The notes under the pieces are model-generated. The model did no database searches, was not told the origin of the DNA, and saw only the letters and a list, made by a program, of their open reading frames with translations. Shown one piece after another: positions 1-6,036 of a DNA stretch of 15,733 nt. A program made the translations under genes and the position numbers. The stretch's first letter is position 1; every line of letters starts with the position of its first letter. This DNA comes from CAADGY01 sp900696665 (GTDB lineage Bacteria > Acidobacteriota > Terriglobia > Bryobacterales > Bryobacteraceae). The stretch is from contig JAPSFM010000116.1 of NCBI GenBank assembly GCA_035063885.1, positions 1 to 15,733 on the forward strand, read 5' to 3'.

Positions 1-94
1 CGTCACGGGGCACGAACGGTGCCGCTAGCACATCCTGCGCGAACGCCTTCACCACGGCCTTCGGCGCCGGGAACGCGCTCGTTTGCCGCTTCAT
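1..94 (-). CDS. Partial third gene of the UnbV-UnbU operon, product unknown
   Basis: An ATG at 94-92 overlaps the TGA stop of the upstream membrane-protein gene (93-91) in an ATGA arrangement. The frame stays open for the 31 codons left in the window, beginning MKRQTSAFPAPKAVV. The overlap repeats the GTGA junction between the two preceding genes, which supports a third coupled cistron. The visible part is basic and alanine/valine rich, with no hydrophobic signal segment and no motif I recognise. It could instead be a chance open frame, since 31 codons is short in GC-rich DNA. I assign no function. Confidence 0.5.
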   Translation of the reverse strand, partial: MKRQTSAFPAPKAVVKAFAQDVLAAPFVPRD

Positions 95-918
95 GCCGGC
101 GTCAGCTTTTCCACCGCGCGTGAATCCGGCGTGGTCGTCCTCCATATCTCGATCGCCATTGCCGCCGGTCCGACTATCGTGAGCGCATAAAACGGCGCAT
201 AGATGACCTCTTCCAGCCGTAAAATCATCTCCACCACCGCCACCAGTACCGCCACCAGTATCTGAGCCCAGCGAGGTTTCACCGTGGTTTTCGGATCGGT
301 CATCATCAAGAAGACAAATAATTGATACATCGGTCCCGTAATCGGAGCCACTTCGGCCAGAAAGGCATGGCCGGTGATCGCGCTCCGCGCAAACGCCAAC
401 ACGACAAACGAAGCGGCATAGGACATGCTGAGATGGAACAGGCGCACCCGCCAGACCACCCAGATGCCCACAAGCCAGATGATGATCATGGGGCGGATAT
501 CGTTGCCCCATTGGATGCTTAGCGCCGCCACGACTTCCGGCGCCAGCAACAGCATCGCGCAGATGGCAAAATTGGACGGATTCCACAAATGCCGCCCGCG
601 CCACCGAATGACGTATTTCGACATAATGGAGATCGCACTCGTCAGAGCATAAGGCCAGTATTCGGGTGAGCGCAGGAGAATGCCCACGCTGATGCCCGTC
701 ATATAGGCGCTGCCGATGTTCGGAATCTTGCCATATGCCAGGCGTCCTAGCACCAGTTCCAACGCAATGCTGGTCGCAACCGCCAGCAGAGTGCGGGAAA
801 AGCTCTCCAGCAAGCCATATGAGAGATGCCCTACGATTAGAATCGCTGTGCTGAGCAAAGGGGGTAGATAGCGGTTTTCATGGCGAAATAGCCGCTCGAG
901 CCGGGAAGGCGAATTCAC
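91..918 (-). CDS. UnbU-like RnfD/NqrB-family polytopic membrane protein
   Basis: The 275-residue product is almost wholly hydrophobic, with about ten predicted membrane spans. Two motifs point to the RnfD/NqrB superfamily: NPSNF at residues 113-117, after a charged WRGRHLW segment, and MMTDPKTT at about 205-212. RnfD and NqrB are membrane subunits of ion-pumping electron-transfer complexes. I do not see the SGAT-type motif that carries covalent FMN in those proteins, so a classical redox role is doubtful. The closest named relative by context is UnbU, a conserved accessory protein of enediyne clusters that accompanies UnbV. The start is a GTG at 918 sharing four bases (GTGA) with the stop of the UnbV-like gene, which implies translational coupling. 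Family assignment is fairly sure; the function is unknown. Confidence 0.8.
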   Translation of the reverse strand: MNSPSRLERLFRHENRYLPPLLSTAILIVGHLSYGLLESFSRTLLAVATSIALELVLGRLAYGKIPNIGSAYMTGISVGILLRSPEYWPYALTSAISIMSKYVIRWRGRHLWNPSNFAICAMLLLAPEVVAALSIQWGNDIRPMIIIWLVGIWVVWRVRLFHLSMSYAASFVVLAFARSAITGHAFLAEVAPITGPMYQLFVFLMMTDPKTTVKPRWAQILVAVLVAVVEMILRLEEVIYAPFYALTIVGPAAMAIEIWRTTTPDSRAVEKLTPA

Positions 919-2708
919 TTGGATGGCTCCTTCACTCGATGAATCTGGTCAACAACGGGGGCGGTGATTGTCTGCCGGATACCCGATGGCCAGCGAATCT
1001 CCACCCGGTCGATCGCTTCGGTTCGGCCCAGTCCGAAATGCAGACGCCGTTGGTTTTGTGCCGAGAAACCGCTGCCGCCGGAGACCTCTTGCAGTTGCTC
1101 CCCACCATTCCAGTAGACACGAACCTGAGCCCCGATCGCACTGCGATTGCTGCGGCTCCCCTCCAAGGCGAACTGGATCCAGTGGTTAGCAGGAGCAACG
1201 GTGTTCTTATAGAGCAGCAGCGGCGCCCGCTGGTTAGCGACCACCGCATCCAATACGCCGCGGTTGCCGAAGTCGGCCAGCGCCACCGCGCGCCCATCGT
1301 AACGGTCTGTCACGCCGGCCACCTGCGCGACCTCGTTGAAGCGGCCCTGACCATCGTTGATCCAGATGCGCTTTTGCTGATAGCCGCTTAGTGAGCGCCC
1401 CGCCAGCGCCGGCCAGTTAGCCGCATCCGAAATAATCGCTTTGTTTCCGCCAGCGACTTTGGAATAGTCGTACCAATAGCTTCGATTCCGGTCGAGCGAC
1501 AGATTACCGTTCGTCAAATAGAGGTCTAGATATCCGTCGTTGTTAAGATCGCCGAACTGCGCCCCGAAACTCCATCCTCCCAACTCGACGCCCATGGCGT
1601 TCGCGGTGTTTTCGTACCGCACTGTTGCGTCCGCGGCGTCCGCTTGGGGAGTCCACAGATTGTTGCCTTGGATGAGCACACCCTCTTCCGAGATGTTTGA
1701 GACATAGATCGAGAAGCGGCCCTGGTTTAGCACGTCGCCGACCGAGGCGCTCATGCCGCTCTTGGGAGTATATCCCACGCCGGTCTGCCGGCCCGCTTCG
1801 CGAAATCGCTTCCCCCTCTCGTTGACAAAGAGTTCCGACACCCCATAATCATTCGCGATGAAGATGTCCGGGTACCCGGTCCCGCGAAGATCGGCTGCGA
1901 CGGCAGCCAGCGCCCAGCGGTGCGATTGGATTCCAAGCTTCCCGGAGACTTCTTCAAAACGGCCGCCGCCGAGATTGCGAAACAAGTACTTCCGCCCGCC
2001 ATTGGACGCGTACTCGAAACTCTCGGGCATTATGCGCGTGGAGTCGAGGCGCCACAGATTCACGCTTTCCGCATAGTAACCACCCGCGAACAGATCCAGA
2101 TTGCCGTCGTTATCAAAATCCAACCAGACGGCCGTATTGATGTTCGCCCATTCCGGCAGCCCGGCTTGTTCGCTCACACGCGTGAACCGCGCCCCCTGTT
2201 CGTTGTGCAGAAGTTCGGGCCGGCCCCACTTGTAAACAAAGACATCTTCGTAGCCATCGTTGTCGTAGTCGCCCCAGACCGCGCCCGTGCAGACGCCGGT
2301 TCCAGCCGCGTTCAGGTCCGCCAGGCCGGTCTCCGCCGCGACGTCCTGAAAGGTCCCATTTCTCAGATTCCTGTACAGGGCGTTGCGAGTGCCCTCCCCG
2401 CTGTTCACGGCATAGATGTCCTGCCAGCCATCCCCATCGAAATCAGCCACCGACACGGCTGCTCCCATCGACGCAATCTGCTCCATGATGTGCCCAAGCT
2501 TTGGATCCAAAGTGGGAGCCTGATGGGTGAAGTGAAGCCCGGACACTTTCGCCGATTCAGTGAACTTCAGCCCATAGCGGGACATTGCGGAGGCGCCGGA
2601 ACTCGAAGAGAGTTCTGGCGCTTCCTGTATCCACTTATAAGCCAGTGGAGCTGCCAGCAGACCGGCGAAAACAGTCGTAAGTGCAATGCGTAGGAAACGG
2701 CCCATCAT
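915..2708 (-). CDS. UnbV-like CRTAC1/ASPIC beta-propeller protein, membrane anchored
   Basis: The roughly 597-residue product opens with a hydrophobic segment (MMGRFLRIALTTVFAGLL), an uncleaved anchor or signal, so the rest should lie outside the cytoplasm. Seven FG-GAP/VCBS blades follow, with calcium loops near residues 89, 147, 197, 273, 325, 386 and 479. Those at 89, 147, 197 and 386 keep the D-x-[DN]-x-D-G pattern; those at 273, 325 and 479 (DLRGTG, DVLNQG, DFGNRG) have lost acidic ligands. An ASPIC/UnbV domain occupies about residues 505-580, including NHWIQF, IGAQVRVYW and LHFGLGR. I chose the ATG at 2708 because AGGA lies six bases upstream; an ATG at 2723 would add five residues with a poorer ribosome site. 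The stop overlaps the next gene by four bases. UnbV proteins are conserved in enediyne clusters, but their role is unknown. Binding of calcium and of a surface ligand is inferred from the fold. Confidence 0.9.
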   Translation of the reverse strand: MMGRFLRIALTTVFAGLLAAPLAYKWIQEAPELSSSSGASAMSRYGLKFTESAKVSGLHFTHQAPTLDPKLGHIMEQIASMGAAVSVADFDGDGWQDIYAVNSGEGTRNALYRNLRNGTFQDVAAETGLADLNAAGTGVCTGAVWGDYDNDGYEDVFVYKWGRPELLHNEQGARFTRVSEQAGLPEWANINTAVWLDFDNDGNLDLFAGGYYAESVNLWRLDSTRIMPESFEYASNGGRKYLFRNLGGGRFEEVSGKLGIQSHRWALAAVAADLRGTGYPDIFIANDYGVSELFVNERGKRFREAGRQTGVGYTPKSGMSASVGDVLNQGRFSIYVSNISEEGVLIQGNNLWTPQADAADATVRYENTANAMGVELGGWSFGAQFGDLNNDGYLDLYLTNGNLSLDRNRSYWYDYSKVAGGNKAIISDAANWPALAGRSLSGYQQKRIWINDGQGRFNEVAQVAGVTDRYDGRAVALADFGNRGVLDAVVANQRAPLLLYKNTVAPANHWIQFALEGSRSNRSAIGAQVRVYWNGGEQLQEVSGGSGFSAQNQRRLHFGLGRTEAIDRVEIRWPSGIRQTITAPVVDQIHRVKEPSK

Positions 2709-2803
2709 AATGCTTCCTGCCATACCCTGGTTGTGGGCACAGGCTGATCACATGCGTCCTCACGTCCTCCAGAACGAGTAACTATTCGACTGATGCCGAG
2801 CGG

Positions 2804-3046
2804 TTACCCGGACAGCTTGAGAGCGCAGTCCGCCGCCATCACGAACAGCTTAGCCCATTTGCATACGTTGCCGTGGCAAGGCAACTTCATCCCACTCCAT
2901 CCCGGGATACGGAGCGCCGGCGGCCTCCGCCTCCACATTCGAGCGACGAGCCGATCTTCTTCCTGCGCATAGTAATCGATCACCTTCTCGATGGTGCGGT
3001 CGATCGGACGGCGCGTCGAAAACAATTGTCGGATCGTACCGTTCAT
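2804..3046 (-). pseudogene. brxC: Truncated brxC-like BREX ATPase, N-terminal stub only
   Basis: The first 35 or so residues (positions 3046 to about 2941) resemble the N-terminus of BrxC, the large P-loop ATPase of BREX phage-defence systems: TIRQLFSTRRPIDRTIEKVI followed by DYYAQEEDRLV. After that the frame turns into arginine-rich text that does not look like BrxC and ends at 2804. The family protein normally exceeds 1,000 residues, so over 95 percent is missing, including the Walker motifs. The ATG at 3046 lies nine bases after the stop of the brxB-like gene with an AGGA ribosome site, the tight arrangement usual in BREX operons. The identification is from remembered family sequence; the shortness of the match keeps confidence moderate. 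Confidence 0.6.
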
Positions 3047-3055
3047 CAGAGTCCT

Positions 3056-3611
3056 TCAAGCAGAGTCGACCGGTAGTTGCCATTCGACAGGATAGAAGCC
3101 GAGAAACCGCAAGCCGTACTGGCCGGATCGTGAGCCGGGATAGAAGATTACCGTGGGGGTCTTCACCCGGTCATGCAGCCGGCTTTCAATAGTCCGCGTG
3201 CGGAACCACGGATGAAGCAACTCCGCGTCTGTGAGCAGCACAATAGTGCCCTGCGGCGCCGACGACACAGCTTGCGCGACCCGCTCGACCAACGCATCTC
3301 CCTGGCGCAGCACGTCTCGGACGGCTTCATTGATCTGCTCCATATCGGCTTGCGACTCCAGCTCCAGCCAGGTCTCCCATCTACCCACTTGTCGACGCTG
3401 TCCCAGAGGACGTCGGCGAGAGAGACGTGGCGACGTCAAAGCCGGCTTCTCGAATCTTCGAGATCCAACGGGGAAGATGCCTCTTCACCTGGAGCATCAG
3501 CTCCGGTCGATAGGCCAGATAGAAGACGGGATCGCTCTTCGCCGGATTGAGGGCATCCGGATCACGGATCTTGTCAATGAGTTCGTTGAACACGTTATCG
3601 AGCGAGTACAT
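3056..3611 (-). pseudogene. brxB: brxB-like (DUF1788) gene broken by two frameshifts
   Basis: Three reading frames together spell one BrxB-like protein of about 185 residues. Frame one runs from the ATG at 3611 (MYSLDNVFNELIDKI, then DPVFYLAYRPELMLQVKRHL) to about 3426. A second frame gives SLADVLWDSVDKWV, to about 3385. A third gives GRWETWLELESQADMEQINE through PTVIFYPG to the stop at 3056. The first shift sits on a TC dinucleotide run at 3418-3425, where removing one TC unit restores the frame. The second sits near 3378-3388 and looks like one missing base. BrxB is a small conserved component of BREX systems; the IFYPG segment near the C-terminus is typical of it. Unrepaired, only about 60 native residues would be made. 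Sequencing error could mimic this, but the neighbouring truncation of brxC favours true decay. Confidence 0.65.
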
Positions 3612-3879
3612 CGATCAGCTCCTCGACGGATTTGACAACCCAAGTGAAGTGTACTACCGAACCGGCGCGCTGAACAATCACACCTCGATGTTCGCCCAGA
3701 CGATCGAGCCTCTCCACGACCTCCGACGCGCTCATCCCGAACAATCCCCAGTCAGGATGGTTGCAGAGAGAGGAATCTGTAACACCGGATTCGTGAAGCT
3801 CACGCGCCAAGATAGCGGCGCCCTCGTCGGACATCTGCTTGTCCACGATCTCTTTCCGTGCACGTGCCCGTATGGTCAA
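3595..3879 (-). CDS. Small unrecognised protein upstream of brxB, probably cut by the IS
   Basis: The 94-residue frame starts at a TTG (3879), but open, protein-like sequence continues upstream to about 3925 (INIIRCRDPNSATDIL). The TTG is therefore probably an internal codon of a longer gene cut by the insertion sequence whose transposase starts at 3930. The C-terminal half (WGLFGMSASEVVERLDRL, then VVHFTWVVKSVEELIDVL) looks like a small alpha/beta winged-helix-like module. The stop overlaps the brxB-like start by 17 bases, so it belonged to the same operon. In BREX operons brxA often precedes brxB, but I cannot match this sequence to BrxA or any other named component, so I leave the identity open. 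Confidence 0.5.
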   Translation of the reverse strand: MTIRARARKEIVDKQMSDEGAAILARELHESGVTDSSLCNHPDWGLFGMSASEVVERLDRLGEHRGVIVQRAGSVVHFTWVVKSVEELIDVLAR

Positions 3880-3929
3880 GATATCCGTCGCACTGTTTGG
3901 GTCGCGACATCGTATGATGTTGATTCTCC

Positions 3930-4823
3930 ATGCGCGACAACAAGTGGGTGCGACTGCTGGCGTACGTAACGGGCCTGGTGAATCAGCGTCTGCTCCTCCA
4001 GAACGAATACCTGATCGCCGAGAATCGCATCCTCCGATCGCATCTTCCCACGCGGCTCCGCCTCTCCGGCCCGGAGCGCTCGACTCTGGCTGAGATCGGC
4101 AAGCGGCTTGGCCGCAGAGACCTTCAACTGGTCGCCTCCGTCGCGCTCCCGGACACCATCCTGGCCTGGTACCGCCGGTTGATCGCCCAGAAGTTCGACG
4201 GTTCCAAACGCCGTTCCTGTTCGGACCGTCCCTCGATCACGAGGAAAATTGAGGCCCTGATTGTCAGAATGGCCCGCGAGAACTCTGGCTGGGGATACGA
4301 CCGCATCGTAGGCGCACTCGCCAACCTCGGCCATCGTGTTTCCGGCCAAACTGCCGGCAACGTTCTGCGCCGCTACGGCATTCCACCAGCGCCGAAACGC
4401 AGCCAGAAGACCACCTGGAAGGAATTCATCTCCGCGTACATGGCGGTGCTGACCGGCGTCGACTTCTTCACCGTCGAAGTGCTCACGTGGCGGGGCTTGG
4501 CCACCTACTATGTCCTGTTCTTCCTCCAACTGGAGACGCGCCGGGGCACTCTCGCCGGGACCATGCGCCACCCGACCGCCGGCTGGATGGTGCAGATGGC
4601 CCGGAATGCGGTCGATGAAGAGACGGGCCATCTCCGAGGCCAACGGTATCTGCTGCACGACCGCGACACGAAATTCTGCCCCGCGTTTCGGAACGTACTG
4701 AAATCAGCGGGCGTGCGGCCGGTCGTTTTGCCGACGCAAAGTCCCAATTTGAAGGACGCGTGGAAAGAAATTTTGGGACGGCACAAGACCGGCTGGTCAA
4801 AGGTATGCGCGTCGCGGGGGTGA
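3930..4823 (+). pseudogene. Integrase-core (rve) transposase, C-terminus replaced
   Basis: The 297-codon frame has an N-terminal helical region, a helix-turn-helix with SGWGYDRIVGALANLGHRVS at about residues 119-138, and an RNase H-like catalytic core with TGVDFF (D178) and LLHDRDTKF (D244 or D246). In relatives the core continues as SPNLNAYAE with the third catalytic glutamate. Here SPNL (271-274) is followed by KDAWKEILGRHKTGW, which is an out-of-frame reading of the next transposase. The third acidic residue and about 70 C-terminal residues are therefore lost. It resembles the IS3/IS481-like integrase-core transposases common in Acidobacteriota; I cannot fix the ISfinder family. Native homology ends near 4741, and the remaining codons to the stop at 4823 are read-through. 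Confidence 0.75.
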
Positions 4824-5311
4824 AGACGATCAAAGCGGCCAATCAATATCTGGAACAGGAGTATCTGGTTTGGTGGGAGAGGGAGATGACGGTGGAAGCG
4901 GTCAACTCCGATGATGCCCACCGGCCGCTGGAGAAGAATCACAACTTGGCAGCTTCGCTGAGCCATATGGAGACGCGCCAGGTGCGGAATGATTACACGT
5001 TTCCCTTGGGCGGCAAGCTCTATCAGATTGAGCGCCAGGCAGTCACGACTGGATTACGCGGAGCCAAAGTGCGGGTCGAGCAGCGGCTGGACGGCACGTT
5101 GGCGGTGCGCCACGGCGAGCGGTATTTGCCGGTCGAAGAGTGCGCGGTAGCCGCCAAGCCGAAAGCGGCGCGTCCGGCGAAGGCGGCCAAGCCCCGTCGT
5201 GCTCGTGGGCGTGGCAGCGGCTGGAATAAGAATTTCGATATGCAGAAAGGGCCGAAGGTATGGCAGGCCGCGCAGCTCTCCGGATGCCGGCCGGAAGAGG
5301 CGACCGGATGA
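4751..5311 (+). pseudogene. C-terminal part of an ISNCY/IS1202-like transposase
   Basis: The frame reads GRVERNFGTAQDRLVKGMRV, then NQYLEQEYLVWW, DAHRPL, LSHMETRQVRNDYTF and VEQRLDGTLAVRHGERYLPV, ending with a lysine/alanine/arginine-rich tail and a TGA at 5309-5311. This matches the end of the catalytic core and the beta-barrel C-terminal part of ISNCY/IS1202-type transposases, including the conserved GRxER-x-FGT-x-QDRLVK stretch with its catalytic glutamate. Everything before GRVER is missing, namely the helix-turn-helix and the first two catalytic aspartates. A GTG at 4760 could start a 183-residue protein, but it would lack transposase activity. It lies in a different frame from the upstream transposase, so no functional fusion is made. 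Confidence 0.75.
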
Positions 5312-5730
5312 ACTCCATCCTGGGGGAGTGGCGGGAAGGCAAAGTTCGCCCTTTACCGGGAAACACTCCGCGCAACCGGCCGGTAAGCCGGGGGACTCTT
5401 TCGCTCTGGAGCGTTTGCGACGATCCCTTCCTCGCCACTCGATTCCCGCAGCTATCGATACCGGGCGCCCGGTATGCGTTTTCTAAGGCATGGCGGAATC
5501 TATCTGGTCCGATGGGGTTCAAAAACCAAATCCTGACTCGGGACCATACTGCCTCCCGCCGGCCGGCCCCGAGCCCTAGCAAAAGAACGTGCCGGGAGGA
5601 TCACGCCCTTCTCATCGTCCGCGATGAGTTCCGGCCGGCTATTCCTCGATCGGGTTGATCGCCACCAGAGCCCGTCTCCGCTTCACCGGCGATGGCAGAT
5701 TAACACGCACTCCTCAGCCGACCCGGCCAA
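5312..5730 (+). other. Non-coding IS tail, no supported gene
   Basis: This 419-bp stretch lies between the transposase stop and the right-end repeats. No reading frame has convincing protein-like content on either strand. It is rich in short GC-rich inverted repeats, for example AACCGGCCGGTAAGCCGG at about 5375-5392, and holds the 18-bp palindrome listed separately. I take it as the 3' part of the second insertion sequence, or as debris carried with it. Confidence 0.45.
5458..5475. repeat. Perfect 18-bp palindrome
   Basis: ATACCGGGCGCCCGGTAT equals its own reverse complement over all 18 bases and has no loop. It lies in the non-coding tail behind the ISNCY-like transposase. A perfect palindrome without spacer suggests binding by a dimeric protein rather than an RNA hairpin, but nothing nearby identifies a regulator. 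Confidence 0.6.
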
Positions 5731-5775
5731 AGGGGACATTTCTACTTTGCCAGCGAGGGGACATTTCCATTTGCC
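5731..5775 (+). repeat. Tandem GGGGACATTT repeats marking an IS right end
   Basis: AGGGGACATTTCTACTTTGCC (5731-5751, 21 bases, shown here as two halves: AGGGGACATTT and CTACTTTGCC) is followed by a near copy at 5756-5775 (AGGGGACATTT, CCATTTGCC). The starts are 25 bp apart. Repeated GGGGACATTT-type motifs at an end are typical transposase-binding sites of this group of elements. They mark the right edge of the second insertion sequence, and the inverted repeat before the receptor operon follows at once. Confidence 0.65.
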
Positions 5776-5827
5776 TTGACACATTTGTCAGTTTTTGCTT
5801 GCGCGGCGGAAGCCATAGCTGTAGAAT
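5776..5827 (+). promoter_or_regulatory. Candidate promoter/operator region of the receptor operon
   Basis: TTGACA at 5776-5781 overlaps an inverted repeat TGACA-catt-TGTCA at 5777-5790. A TAGAAT hexamer lies at 5822-5827. The 40-base gap between the two hexamers is too long for one sigma70 promoter. The simplest reading is a -10 at TAGAAT with a weak -35 (TTGCTT at 5795-5800, spacer 21) and the inverted repeat as an operator. Alternatively TTGACA is an outward -35 contributed by the insertion sequence end. Both are guesses. The leader to the ATG at 6037 would be about 200 nt. Confidence 0.35.
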
Positions 5828-5988
5828 GACATCCACTTGGGTTAGAAAGCCGGGCATCCCGGGTGGCGGCCCAGATCGAGTTCCCGCGTTTCTCAACAGA
5901 ACTCCAAGCCCGCGTCGCCAGGCGGTTAACGAGGGCGCTGCACCGCGACAGATCGGCAGGAGTGGAACTTGTTCACGTTCGAATCGAA

Positions 5989-6034
5989 ACGCCCCGTAAA
6001 GGGGGGAGAAGACGCCCCGTAAGGCGGGGAGAAG
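5989..6034 (+). repeat. 23-bp tandem duplication covering the receptor ribosome-binding site
   Basis: Two adjoining 23-base units (5989-6011 and 6012-6034) match at 21 of 23 positions. Each begins ACGCCCCGTAA and ends GGGGAGAAG, so each carries a Shine-Dalgarno-like segment. The second one stands directly before the ATG at 6037. In unit two CCCCG (6015-6019) can pair with CGGGG (6025-6029) across a five-base loop. In unit one CCCC (5992-5995) can pair with the G run at 6001-6006. The purine-rich site could thus be partly hidden in a hairpin. Regulation by this structure is an inference. Confidence 0.6.
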
Positions 6035-6036
6035 GT

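Larger units (their letters stand above)
3925..5775 (+). mobile_element. Composite remnant of two insertion sequences
   Basis: The segment joins the left part of one IS (transposase from 3930 to about 4741) to the right part of another (transposase C-terminus from about 4751, non-coding tail, right-end repeats at 5731-5775). The left boundary is placed where the BREX-side reading frame stops looking native, just before the transposase ATG. The right boundary is the end of the second GGGGACATTT repeat. No counterpart of that repeat is visible at the left end, as expected if the ends come from different elements. Neither transposase is complete, so the composite should be immobile by itself. 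Confidence 0.65.

Noticed and set aside
1920..2693. 257-codon plus-strand frame opposite the UnbV-like gene
   Set aside because: It is the shadow of a gene with clear FG-GAP and ASPIC domains on the minus strand.
2724..2803. Short gene or RNA between the brxC stub and the UnbV-like gene
   Set aside because: An ATG followed at once by TGA and no stable structure; nothing supports a gene.
5776..5827. TTGACA and TAGAAT as one standard sigma70 promoter
   Set aside because: The spacing is 40 bases against the usual 16-18, so they cannot be one promoter.
5863..6036. N-terminal extension of the TonB receptor by 58 codons
   Set aside because: The extension is arginine rich, runs through the leader repeats and would bury the signal peptide; the ATG at 6037 has a ribosome site.
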